Position numbers and translations under genes: made by a program. From positions 186,001-250,000 of the forward strand of contig NZ_BMVG01000008.1 in NCBI RefSeq assembly GCF_014650595.1: a stretch of DNA of 64,000 bases, written 5' to 3'. Shown here piece after piece: positions 8,675 to 16,850 of this stretch. Origin of the DNA: Streptomyces alanosinicus (lineage in GTDB: Bacteria > Actinomycetota > Actinomycetes > Streptomycetales > Streptomycetaceae). The notes beneath the pieces are model-generated. The model had not been told where the DNA came from. It did not search any database and worked only from the letters and a program-made list of their open reading frames with translations. Position 1 is the stretch's first letter, and each line of letters starts with the position of its first letter.

Positions 8675-9906
8675 CACAGGTCTCCGAAGGTCAGTCGGGC
8701 CACCCACTTGGTGTTGAGCACACCGGGTGCCGCGGGCACGATGATCCGCGCCGGGTGACCGTGGTCGGGGGAGAGTTCCTCGCCGTTGACGGACAGGGCG
8801 AGCAGGGAGCGTTCGTCGGCGACCTGGTTGGCGCGCAGCGCCGCGCGGCGGAAGGCACCGTGCCGTTGCAGGGACTCCACGAACACGTCCGGCGGATCGC
8901 CGTCGTAGCCGACGAGTGCCGCGAGGTCGCGCAGCCGCACCCCGCGCCACCACTGGTCGGCGGTCGACCAGCCCTCCACACAGGCGATGGGCAACGACGC
9001 GCTGTGCTGCGGCAGTTGCAGCAGCTGGGCGCGGCTGAGCCGAACGGTCCCGCTGCGGCCGGTCACCACGAGCCGCCAGGCGTCCGGATGGGTGTCGGCC
9101 GCGGTGATGCCGGCGTAGGCGGCGGTCTTGTTGATCTGGAAGCCGTTCGGGCCGCCGCCGGGATCGGCCGTGCCGTGCGGCGCGAGCAGGGCCGTCCGGC
9201 GGAAGGGCCCGCCGAGGCTCTGTCCGACCGTGGTCAGGAACAGCAGCAGGGAGCCGCCGCCGACCAGCCACAGCGCGCCGCGCCGGGAGACGGTGGGCGG
9301 CGCGGGGCGCGGGGTGACCAGGTCGCTCTGTTCGTGCAGTCGCCCGCGTACGGCGCGCAGCGCGGTCGGCGTCCTGAGCGCGGCGTGGGCGAGGAAGGCG
9401 GCGAAGAACACCCAGGCGCCGTAGAAGTGCAGCGGGTAGAACGAGCCGGGGAAGACATAGTCCAGCTGGACGTTGAGCACCCCGGTGGTGAACTCGAACA
9501 GACCGCCGCCGACCAGCAGCAACAGCGAGACGCGCTCCAGTGCGTGCGCCACGGACCGGGCCGGCGGCAGGGTGAAGAGCCTCGGCACCACCGACCACAG
9601 CTTGGCCAGCAGGACGGGGATCAGGGTGATGCCGAGCGTCACATGGACGCCCTGGGTGAGCCGGTACAGCCACACCGGGCCGGTGGGCCAGGCGAACAGA
9701 TAGAAGCCGAGGACGCCCTTGTCCGGTGTCTGGTCGTTCACCGGGGACAGGCCCGGGTTGTACGCGGCGTACGACACCAGACCGGTCACGAACAGCACCG
9801 TGATGCCGATGAGCAGGACGAGGCCGAGCACCGAGGTGAGCCAGGGGCCGCGCAGCGGGCTGCGCCAGAACCCCGGGGAGATGGGGAGAGGGGGATGGTC
9901 GCGCAT
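8674..9906 (-). CDS. Membrane-anchored molybdopterin-dependent oxidoreductase
   Basis: The 410-residue protein joins an N-terminal membrane part with about five helices (residues 20-225, resembling a cytochrome b561-like module, with His in QGVHVTLG and YPLHFYGAW) to an oxidoreductase molybdopterin-binding domain of the SuoX/YedY (PF00174) type at about 255-405. The expected Mo-ligand cysteine is in LPIACVEGW near residue 308, and SPDHGHPAR is the usual cofactor contact. No Tat signal is needed if the catalytic part follows the membrane module. The start is the ATG at 9906. The layout suggests electron transfer between a heme membrane module and an external Mo site. The substrate is unknown. 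Confidence 0.85.
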   Translation of the reverse strand: MRDHPPLPISPGFWRSPLRGPWLTSVLGLVLLIGITVLFVTGLVSYAAYNPGLSPVNDQTPDKGVLGFYLFAWPTGPVWLYRLTQGVHVTLGITLIPVLLAKLWSVVPRLFTLPPARSVAHALERVSLLLLVGGGLFEFTTGVLNVQLDYVFPGSFYPLHFYGAWVFFAAFLAHAALRTPTALRAVRGRLHEQSDLVTPRPAPPTVSRRGALWLVGGGSLLLFLTTVGQSLGGPFRRTALLAPHGTADPGGGPNGFQINKTAAYAGITAADTHPDAWRLVVTGRSGTVRLSRAQLLQLPQHSASLPIACVEGWSTADQWWRGVRLRDLAALVGYDGDPPDVFVESLQRHGAFRRAALRANQVADERSLLALSVNGEELSPDHGHPARIIVPAAPGVLNTKWVARLTFGDL

Positions 9907-10017
9907 GTCCCGACCGTAGGCCTGGACACCCCCGGAGAAGGGGCCGCGACCTGTGACGAAATGCTGACGTTTCACCCGTGCTGAGCCGGATGCCAGCAGT
10001 TGACCGGTTCCGCGGCC

Positions 10018-10023
10018 TAGCGT
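10018..10023 (+). promoter_or_regulatory. -10 element TAGCGT, leaderless start of the membrane protein
   Basis: TAGCGT ends 6 nt before the GTG at 10030, the same spacing as at 3296, with no ribosome binding site between. Confidence 0.5.
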
Positions 10024-10029
10024 TCCGGT

Positions 10030-11367
10030 GTGACTCGATCCATCCGCCGCGACCTGTACGCCGCCGGTGCCGCCACCCTGCTCGTGACCGTGGCCGTCCT
10101 CGTCGGCCGGCACATCCAGGACACCCGCCACACCCTGTTCGTGCACTGGCCGCCGGTGTTCGCCGAGTGGGACCCGCATGTCGGGCCGGGTACCCCGGCG
10201 GCTGTGGCGGTGGCGGCGGCCACCGTGGCGTACGGCCCCCGTGTCGCGGCCCGGCTGCCCTGGCGCGCCCTGCTCGCGGCGGCCTGGGCGGGCGCCGTGG
10301 CCTGGATCCTGTCCCTGGCCCTGATCGACGGCTGGCACCAGGGCATCGCGGTCCGGCTGACCACCCGCAACGAGTACCTGCGGGTCATCGGCCGCTTCCA
10401 CGACATCCCGGCCGCCCTGCGCGACTTCACCCACCACATCGTCAGCGGCACCCCGGACCCCTGGCCCGCCCATATCGCCGGGCATCCGCCGGCCGCCACG
10501 CTCACCTTCGTCCTGCTGGACCGGATCGGGCTCGGGGGCGGTGGCCGGGCCGGGATGTGGTGCATCGTCGTGGGCGCCACGGGCTGCGTGGCCGTGCTGA
10601 TCGCGCTGCGCGCACTGACCGACGAGGAACTCGCCCGCCGGGCCGCGCCGTTCCTGGTGCTGGCCCCGGCCGCGGTGTGGCAGGGCGTGTCCGCCGACGG
10701 CTATTTCGCGGCCGTCGCCGCCTGGTCCGTGGCCCTGTTCGCCCTGGCCCTGACCCGGCGGTCCCACGTCTGCGCGGCGGCCTCGGGGCTGCTGTCCGGC
10801 CTGACCTGCTATCTCTCCTACGGCCTCACGCCGTTCGCGCTGATCGGGGCGGCGGTCGCCGTACTCGCCCGCTCGGGGCTGCGGGAACGCCCCACCCTGC
10901 TGCTCGCGCTGCTCGCCGGACTGGCCGTGTTCCCCGTGCTGTTCACGCTCGCGGGATTCGACTGGTGGCAGGCCTACCACCTTCTTGTCACGCGCTACTA
11001 CCAGGGCGTCGGCGGCACCCGCCCTTACGGCTACTGGGTCTGGGCCAATCTGGCCTGCACGGTCCTGATCACCGGCCTGGCCACGGCGGCGGGCCTGCGG
11101 CGGGCGACCGCGACGCTGCTGCCCGGCACCGACCGCGCCCGGACACCGGCCGGGACACGGCCGGCGGTGCTCGTCTGTGCCGCGCTGCTCGCCCTGCTGG
11201 TGGCCGACCTGTCCGGCATGAGCAAGGCGGAGACGGAACGCATCTGGCTGCCCTTCGCCCTCTGGCTCCTCCCCGCCTGCGCCCTGCTCCCCCGCCCCCG
11301 TGGCTGGCTCACCGCCCAGGCGGTGCTCGCCCTGCTCCTCAACCATCTGCTGCTGACGGGGTGGTGA
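10030..11367 (+). CDS. Polytopic membrane protein (GT-C-like fold possible)
   Basis: The 445-residue protein has about ten hydrophobic segments and an external-loop-like aspartate/histidine region after helix 1 (HWPPVFAEWDPHVGPGTP). A further loop carries AHIAGHPPAA. This resembles undecaprenyl/dolichyl-phosphate sugar-dependent mannosyltransferase (GT-C) membrane enzymes, but no diagnostic motif is certain. The gene is monocistronic and divergent from the molybdopterin oxidoreductase. A GT-C role would fit the sugar genes upstream. This is inference. Confidence 0.6.
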   Translation: MTRSIRRDLYAAGAATLLVTVAVLVGRHIQDTRHTLFVHWPPVFAEWDPHVGPGTPAAVAVAAATVAYGPRVAARLPWRALLAAAWAGAVAWILSLALIDGWHQGIAVRLTTRNEYLRVIGRFHDIPAALRDFTHHIVSGTPDPWPAHIAGHPPAATLTFVLLDRIGLGGGGRAGMWCIVVGATGCVAVLIALRALTDEELARRAAPFLVLAPAAVWQGVSADGYFAAVAAWSVALFALALTRRSHVCAAASGLLSGLTCYLSYGLTPFALIGAAVAVLARSGLRERPTLLLALLAGLAVFPVLFTLAGFDWWQAYHLLVTRYYQGVGGTRPYGYWVWANLACTVLITGLATAAGLRRATATLLPGTDRARTPAGTRPAVLVCAALLALLVADLSGMSKAETERIWLPFALWLLPACALLPRPRGWLTAQAVLALLLNHLLLTGW

Positions 11368-11454
11368 GACGGGGCGGGTGTGGCTGAAATCGCGTACTGG
11401 TGCGGAACGTGCCACTGCCACTTCGCTGTACGGAAACGGCAGGAAGGACAAGGG

Positions 11455-14400
11455 ATGGACTTCGGCAGCGTCGATCGGCGGCGGTTTCTGGGGACGGCGG
11501 CGGCAGGACTGGTGGCCGGCGCGTCCGGGCGGGCGGCGGCGGCCGTGGGGGCGCCGGACGCGCCGGACGCCCAGGCCGACCACGCCGGGCAGGTGCTCAC
11601 GTACACCCGGATGACCGGGGGTTCGGTCACCGGCAGCCGCGCCGGCGGCGCGTTGATCGCCGAGGTGCAGGGGGTGCTGTGGCGGGTGCCCCGTGACGGC
11701 GGACAGGCCGTGCGGCTGACGGACTGGGAGCTGGAGGCGACCCGTCCCGCGCTGTCCCCGGACGGCAGGACGCTGGCCGTGTGCGGCTATCGCGGGGGCG
11801 GCTTCCATCTGTGGACGCTGCGCCCGGACGGCGGCGGGCTGCGGCAGGTGACGGACGGGCCCTGGGACGACCGCGGGGTGGCCTGGTCGCCGGACGGCAC
11901 CCGGCTGGCCTTCTCATCCGAACGCGGCGGCGACGCCACCACCGGTTCGTCCTACGGGCTGTGGGTGCTCGACCTAGGCGACGGCCGGCCGCGCCGGGTC
12001 ACCGGCGGCGACCACGAGGACTACGATCCGGCCTGGTCGGCCGACGGCCGGTCGCTGGTGTGCGTACGCGCCGCCCACACACCGGGCGGCGGCAACGACG
12101 GCGGCCTCTCGCTGGTCCGGGTGCCGCTCGCCGGAGGCCCGGCGGAGGTGCTGCGTACGGTGACCAGCGGCCGGCTGGTGTGCCCGTCCGTGTCACTTTC
12201 CGGCCGTATCGCGTATGTGCATCTGACCGGCGCGGGCACCCCCGGGCTGCCCGCCGACGCGGCGCGGCTGATGGTCGACGGCGAGGTCGTCACGGCGGAC
12301 GAGGACCTGGCGGCCGCCCCGCCGTGCTGGCTGAGCGAGGACGAGCTGCTGTACGCCGGTGACGGCCAGATCCGCGTCCGCTCACTGTCCGGTTCCTCCG
12401 TGCGGGAGGTGCCCTTCACCGCGCGGATGCCGGTGCCCGATCCGGCCCCGCGGCGGCGCCGGCGTCCGCTCGCACCGCAGCGCCCGGCCCCGGTGCGGGG
12501 GCTGCACCGGCCGGCCCTGTCACCCGACGGACGCAGCGTGGCCTTCGTGGCGCTGAACGCCCTGTGGCTGATGCCGGTCGGGGGCACACCGCGCAGGCTG
12601 CGCCAGGCGGCCGACACCCACTTGCTGCAGATGCCGGCCTGGGCGCCGGACGGGCGCAGCGTGCTGTACTGCACGGACCAGGACGGGCTGGTGGCCGTAC
12701 ACCGTCACCACCTGGACGGCGGCGCCGACGAGCCGCTGACCGAAGGCGGCCGGCTGTATCCCGCGCTGTCCCCGGACGGCACCCGGCTGGCCTGCCAGGA
12801 CCTGACCGGGAACCTGCTGGTGCGCACCCTGGCCACGGGCGCCGAGCAGCAGCTGGCCCGGCCGCTGGCCACCGACGGGCCGCCCGGCGCCCCGACCTGG
12901 TCGCCCGACGGCCGGTATGTGGCCTTCTGCGACCGCAACCGGCTCAACCAGCGCTTCCGCGAGGGATACAACCTCATCCGCGTCATCGACACCCGCACCG
13001 GCGGCGAACGACGTCATCTGCCCGCCGAACACCAGTCGTTGTCCGACCGGGTCGCCTCCGGGCCGGTATGGTCCCCCGACGGCCGCTGGATGGCGCTGGT
13101 GACCGAGTCGGCGCTGTCGCTGCTGCCGGTGACGGCGGACGGCACCCCGGCCGGCCCCGCCCGCCTGTTCACCGACGAGCCGGCCGACCATCCCAGCTGG
13201 TCCGCGGACTCCGGCACCCTGCTCTACCTCTGCGACGGCCGGCTGCGCCGGCTCTCCCTCGCCACCGCGCGGGCCCACACGCTCCCGCTCCGCCTGACCG
13301 CCGGGCGCGCCGCGGGCGACTCCCCCGAGCCGCTGCGCGTCCACGCCGGTCAGCTGTGGGACGGCACCGGCGCGCCGCCACGGCACGACGTCGACATCCT
13401 CATCACCGGCCGACGCATCACCGCCGTCGAACCGCATCGCTCCCGCCGCCCCGGACACCGCACCCTGGACGCCTCGGACCGTACGGTCGTGCCCGGTCTC
13501 TTCGACAGCCACACCCACCCGTATCCGGCCACCTACGGCGCCCGGCAGAGCCTCACCGCGCTCGCGTACGGCATCACGACCACGGCGTGTCTGGGCAGTC
13601 CGCTGTACGAGGCGGTACGGCTCCGCGAGGCGGCCGCCGCCGGGGAGCTGCGCGGACCGCGGCAGCTCGCCTGCGCCGAACTCCTCGACGGCGCGCGTAC
13701 CGCGTACAGCATGGGCCGCGCCCATCGCACCCGCGAGGGTGTCCGGCGCACGCTGCGGCGCGCCGCCGCCCTGGACGTCGACTTCGTGAAGACCTATGTG
13801 CGGGCCCCGGGCGAGGTCATGGCCGAGGCCGCGGAGGCCGCCCGCGCGCTCGGCGTGCCCAGCGGCAGCCATCTGTGCTCCCCCGGCCGGGCGGCGGGCC
13901 AGAGCCTGACCACCCATCTGCAGGCCACCCAGCGCCTGGAGTTCGGGCATGCCACCAGCCCGCTCGGGCGCATCGGCCAGGATCTCGTGGAGCAGTACGC
14001 CGACGGGTCCTTCGCGCTGGTCATCACGCCGTTCACCGCGCAGATCCTGCTCGCCGCCGACCCCCGGCTGGCCGAGGATCCGCGGGTGACACAGCTCATG
14101 CCGCCCTGGGACGTCGCCGTGGTCCGCGAGCACGCCCGGACCGCGCCCACCGACGCCCAACAGCGCGCCCTCGCCACCGAGATGGCCGACTACCGGCGGC
14201 TGGCGGATCACGGCGCCACGATCGCCCTGGGCACCGACGCGCCCCTGGTCCCGGTCGGCCTCTCCGTGCATCTGGTGTTGCGCGCCCTGCACGCCCACGG
14301 CTTCAGCCCCGCCGAGGCCCTGCACAGCGCGACCAGCGTGCCGGCCCGTCTGCTCGGTCTCGACGCGGATCTCGGCACGGTGGAGGCGGGCAGGATCGCC

Positions 14401-14634
14401 GATCTCACGATCGTCGAGGGCGATCCGTTCGCCGACTTCGACACCCTCGTCGACATCCCGGTCGTGGTCCGCGAGGGAGTCCCCCACGAACAGGGGGATC
14501 TGACGTCCCTCCACGGGGCGGACCGGTCCGCCCGCGCCGCAGAACACGAACCTCCGAGCGGGATGACATGGCTGGAGGTGGCCGAGCACTTCCGGCAGGG
14601 GGCGTGCTGTCATCCCGGCACGATCGGCGAGTAG
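11455..14634 (+). CDS. Tat-exported TolB-propeller/amidohydrolase fusion protein
   Basis: The 1059-residue protein begins with a Tat signal (DRRRFLGTAAAGLVAG, residues 7-22). Residues about 45-600 are TolB/WD40-like beta-propeller repeats with recurring LSPDG, WSPDG and AWSADG signatures. The C-terminal 450 residues form a metal-dependent amidohydrolase: HTH at 686-688 (FDSHTHP), a likely carboxylated Lys779 (FVKTYV), His806 (SGSHLC), His832 (EFGHAT) and Asp928 (GTDAPL). I choose the ATG at 11455 because it follows GGAAGGAC-type Shine-Dalgarno sequence and gives the twin-arginine motif near the N-terminus. It probably hydrolyses an amide/cyclic substrate (peptidase/imidazolonepropionase-like) outside the membrane. 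Confidence 0.87.
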   Translation: MDFGSVDRRRFLGTAAAGLVAGASGRAAAAVGAPDAPDAQADHAGQVLTYTRMTGGSVTGSRAGGALIAEVQGVLWRVPRDGGQAVRLTDWELEATRPALSPDGRTLAVCGYRGGGFHLWTLRPDGGGLRQVTDGPWDDRGVAWSPDGTRLAFSSERGGDATTGSSYGLWVLDLGDGRPRRVTGGDHEDYDPAWSADGRSLVCVRAAHTPGGGNDGGLSLVRVPLAGGPAEVLRTVTSGRLVCPSVSLSGRIAYVHLTGAGTPGLPADAARLMVDGEVVTADEDLAAAPPCWLSEDELLYAGDGQIRVRSLSGSSVREVPFTARMPVPDPAPRRRRRPLAPQRPAPVRGLHRPALSPDGRSVAFVALNALWLMPVGGTPRRLRQAADTHLLQMPAWAPDGRSVLYCTDQDGLVAVHRHHLDGGADEPLTEGGRLYPALSPDGTRLACQDLTGNLLVRTLATGAEQQLARPLATDGPPGAPTWSPDGRYVAFCDRNRLNQRFREGYNLIRVIDTRTGGERRHLPAEHQSLSDRVASGPVWSPDGRWMALVTESALSLLPVTADGTPAGPARLFTDEPADHPSWSADSGTLLYLCDGRLRRLSLATARAHTLPLRLTAGRAAGDSPEPLRVHAGQLWDGTGAPPRHDVDILITGRRITAVEPHRSRRPGHRTLDASDRTVVPGLFDSHTHPYPATYGARQSLTALAYGITTTACLGSPLYEAVRLREAAAAGELRGPRQLACAELLDGARTAYSMGRAHRTREGVRRTLRRAAALDVDFVKTYVRAPGEVMAEAAEAARALGVPSGSHLCSPGRAAGQSLTTHLQATQRLEFGHATSPLGRIGQDLVEQYADGSFALVITPFTAQILLAADPRLAEDPRVTQLMPPWDVAVVREHARTAPTDAQQRALATEMADYRRLADHGATIALGTDAPLVPVGLSVHLVLRALHAHGFSPAEALHSATSVPARLLGLDADLGTVEAGRIADLTIVEGDPFADFDTLVDIPVVVREGVPHEQGDLTSLHGADRSARAAEHEPPSGMTWLEVAEHFRQGACCHPGTIGE

Positions 14635-14657
14635 GACGGCGTCAGTCGGACACTGCG

Positions 14658-15107
14658 TCAGCCGGCCGCATCGCCGTCCTCGACGGCGGTGCGGTCGGCG
14701 AGCCGCTCGTAGCGCTGGCGGGCGGCCTGCGGGGTGCCGAGGCCGAGGCCGAAGGCGATGTCGGGCCAGGTCATCCCCCGGCCCCGCGCCATCTGCAGCA
14801 GCCCGGCCTCCAGTTCGTCCAGCTCCGCCCGCACCAGCGGTACGAGACTCAGCGCGGCCGTGATGTCGGCCCGGTCCACCTCCGGTTCGCCGTCCTCCGC
14901 CAGCGCGGCCCCGCTGAGCAGGAACGACACCAGCCGGACGGCCTCGTGCGGGCCGAGCAGCGACGGATTCGTCTGCCGCCGCCGCTGCGCGTCCGTCGCG
15001 GCGTGCCGCTCGGCGATGCGCAGCAGCGAGGCGTACACCCGCTGGGCGCGCGCCTGCTCCGGCTGCGGGGGTGTGAAGGGGTCGGTGTGATCAGCGGTGG
15101 ATGCCAT
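14658..15107 (-). CDS. Putative DNA-binding protein with C-terminal helix-turn-helix
   Basis: The 149-residue, mostly helical protein ends with a helix-turn-helix-like segment (MTWPDIAFGLGLGTPQAARQ, residues about 109-128), characteristic of small Streptomyces DNA-binding proteins. The remainder is a helical domain that could dimerise. Two dyads lie immediately upstream (15115-15128 and 15153-15169) and may be its own operators. Targets are unknown. It faces the amidohydrolase tail to tail, 23 nt apart. Confidence 0.6.
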   Translation of the reverse strand: MASTADHTDPFTPPQPEQARAQRVYASLLRIAERHAATDAQRRRQTNPSLLGPHEAVRLVSFLLSGAALAEDGEPEVDRADITAALSLVPLVRAELDELEAGLLQMARGRGMTWPDIAFGLGLGTPQAARQRYERLADRTAVEDGDAAG

Positions 15108-15114
15108 GCGTGCA

Positions 15115-15128
15115 GTGTGGGATCACAC
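15115..15128. promoter_or_regulatory. Short dyad GTGTG-N4-CACAC
   Basis: A 5-bp dyad starts 8 nt upstream of the start of the DNA-binding protein gene, where a bound protein would block transcription or translation initiation. A TTGACG hexamer on the minus strand lies just upstream. Confidence 0.3.
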
Positions 15129-15152
15129 ACAATATGACGTCAACTGATTATG

Positions 15153-15169
15153 ATGAACAACCTGTTCAT
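15153..15169. promoter_or_regulatory. Perfect dyad ATGAACA-ACC-TGTTCAT
   Basis: A 7-bp perfect inverted repeat with a 3-nt spacer sits in the 91-bp gap between the DNA-binding protein gene and the 3' end of the acyl-CoA ligase gene. It is AT-rich against the background and about 46 nt upstream of the start at 15107. It is best read as an operator of that gene; too short a stem for a convincing terminator. Confidence 0.45.
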
Positions 15170-15198
15170 TCCTCGCGCTTCAGCACAGCGGCACGGCC

Positions 15199-16692
15199 TC
15201 AGGACACCGGCGCGGTGATCTCCCGCTTCAGGATCTTGCCGCTCGGCCCCATCGGCAGCGCATCCGTCAGCCAGAGCAGGCGCGGGTACTTGTAGGCGGC
15301 GACCCGGTCCCGGACGAACCGCTGCAACTCCTCGGTGTCCGCCGCGGCTCCCGGACGCAGGACCACCGCGGCCGCCACCTCCTCGCCGAGCCGCTCGTCG
15401 GGCACCGCGACGACCGCGGCGAGGGCGACGGCGGGGTGCTCGTGCAGCACCTCCTCGATCTCCCGCGGGTAGACGTTGTAGCCGCCGCGGATGATGAGGT
15501 CCTTCTTCCGGTCGACGATGAACAGATAGCCGTCCTCGTCGCGGCGCGCCATGTCGCCGGTGCGCAGCCAGCCGTCGGGGACGGCGGCGGCCGTCTCCTC
15601 GGGACGGTGCCAGTACTCCTTCATCACGTTCGGCCCGCGCACGGCCAGTTCACCGACCTCGCCCGGGGCGACGTCCCGGCCGGCGTCGTCGAGCAGCCGG
15701 ACCTCGACGTCGCGGATGGGGGTGCCGACGGAGCCGGGCTTGCGCGGGCGGTCGGGGTGGTTGAAGGAGACGACCGGGCTGGTCTCGGACATGCCGAAGC
15801 CCTCCAGCACCATGCAGCCGAAGCGCCGCTCGAACCCGTGCAGGACCTCCACCGGCAGGGAGGCGCCGCCCGAGATGCACATGCGCAGGCTGGACACGTC
15901 TGCCGCGCCCGCGCCCTGGTGCTGGAGCAGCGCCGCGTACATCGTGGGGACGCCCTCGAAGACGGTGGCCCGGTCGCGGGCGATGGCGTCGAGCACGGTC
16001 TGCGCGTCGAAGCGGGGGACGAGGGTGAGGGACGCCCCGCTGTGCACGGCGACGTTCATGGTGCAGGTCTGCCCGAAGATGTGGAACAGCGGCAGACAGC
16101 CCACGATCACGTCGTCGGAGGTCAGCCGCTGGACCTCGGCGACATTGACCTCGGTGTTGTGGCGGAGCCCGGCGTGGGTGAGTGCGGCGCCCTTGGGCCG
16201 GCCGGTGGTGCCCGAGGTGTAGAGCAGGACGGCGATGTCGTCCCCGGCCGTGGCGGTCACCTCGAACTGCGGCTCCAGGCGGGCCAGTTCGGCGGCGAAG
16301 GCGGCCGGTTCGACCGCCAGGTGCCGCACCCCGGCGGCGTTCGCTCCCGCGGCGCCCTCGCCGGGCGCCTGGTGCCATTCGAAGAGCAGCACGGCGCCGG
16401 AGTCCCGCAGGTGGTACTCGGTCTCGCGCTCCTTCAGCAGCGGGTTCATCGGCACCACGATGCCGCCGGCGCGCAGGACCGCGTAGTACAGGACGACGAA
16501 CTCGGGCACGTTCGGGAGCATCAGCGCGACTCGGTCGCCGGTGCGCAGGCCCTCGGTGCGCAGCAGCGCGGCGGCCTGGGCGCTCAGCCGGTCCAGCTCC
16601 GCGTAGGCCGTGGTCGCCGCGCCCAGGCGCAGCGCCGGGGCGTCGGGCCGGCGTCGCGCCGTGTCCACCAGAAAGTCCGCCAGATTGGCCAT
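15199..16692 (-). CDS. Long-chain-fatty-acid--CoA ligase (acyl-CoA synthetase)
   Basis: The 497-residue ANL-superfamily adenylating enzyme has the P-loop LLYTSGTTGRPKGAAL, the A5 motif (FGMSETSPV), A7 (WLRTGDMA) and the hinge/A8 RKKDLIIRGGYNVYP. The C-terminal catalytic Lys lies in GPSGKILKREI. It activates a fatty acid to acyl-CoA in the cytoplasm. The start is the ATG at 16692 with a strong GAGGAGG 4-5 nt upstream rather than the upstream GTG. It is divergent from a PucR regulator; a TTTGTTCC/GGAACAAA operator lies between them, suggesting direct control by that regulator or by a third factor. Confidence 0.9.
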   Translation of the reverse strand: MANLADFLVDTARRRPDAPALRLGAATTAYAELDRLSAQAAALLRTEGLRTGDRVALMLPNVPEFVVLYYAVLRAGGIVVPMNPLLKERETEYHLRDSGAVLLFEWHQAPGEGAAGANAAGVRHLAVEPAAFAAELARLEPQFEVTATAGDDIAVLLYTSGTTGRPKGAALTHAGLRHNTEVNVAEVQRLTSDDVIVGCLPLFHIFGQTCTMNVAVHSGASLTLVPRFDAQTVLDAIARDRATVFEGVPTMYAALLQHQGAGAADVSSLRMCISGGASLPVEVLHGFERRFGCMVLEGFGMSETSPVVSFNHPDRPRKPGSVGTPIRDVEVRLLDDAGRDVAPGEVGELAVRGPNVMKEYWHRPEETAAAVPDGWLRTGDMARRDEDGYLFIVDRKKDLIIRGGYNVYPREIEEVLHEHPAVALAAVVAVPDERLGEEVAAAVVLRPGAAADTEELQRFVRDRVAAYKYPRLLWLTDALPMGPSGKILKREITAPVS

Positions 16693-16810
16693 GATGCCTC
16701 CTCGCACCCCTGCTCACCGCGCCCCCGGGTCCCGTCGCGGGCGCTCACGGCATGCTCGCGTGCGGTGACGCGGGCGTCCATGGCGGCACCCACAGTCCGC
16801 ACGCCCCCAC

Positions 16811-16828
16811 TTTGTTCCCAGGAACAAA
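16811..16828. promoter_or_regulatory. Operator-like palindrome TTTGTTCC-CA-GGAACAAA
   Basis: Perfect 8-bp arms with a 2-nt spacer, located between the divergent acyl-CoA ligase and PucR genes and overlapping the expected -35 region of the PucR promoter (-10 TACGCT at 16839-16844). A near copy (TGTTCC-CT-GGAACA) occurs at 63254-63267. Confidence 0.65.
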
Positions 16829-16838
16829 CTTGGCGCCG

Positions 16839-16844
16839 TACGCT
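16839..16844 (+). promoter_or_regulatory. -10 element TACGCT, leaderless start of the PucR regulator
   Basis: TACGCT ends 6 nt before the ATG at 16851 and no ribosome binding site is present. The spacing equals that of the two TAGCGT leaderless starts in this window. Confidence 0.5.
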
Positions 16845-16850
16845 GCACAC

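Noticed and set aside
8674..11808. Very long minus-strand open frame (over 1000 codons) extending past the molybdopterin oxidoreductase
   Set aside because: Only the 410-residue part to ATG 9906 has domain signatures; the extension is antisense to the membrane-protein and amidohydrolase genes and is an artefact of high GC.
12520..14613. Long minus-strand frame antisense to the amidohydrolase
   Set aside because: Repetitive Gly/Arg/Pro/Val composition and no family motif; a shadow of the real gene.
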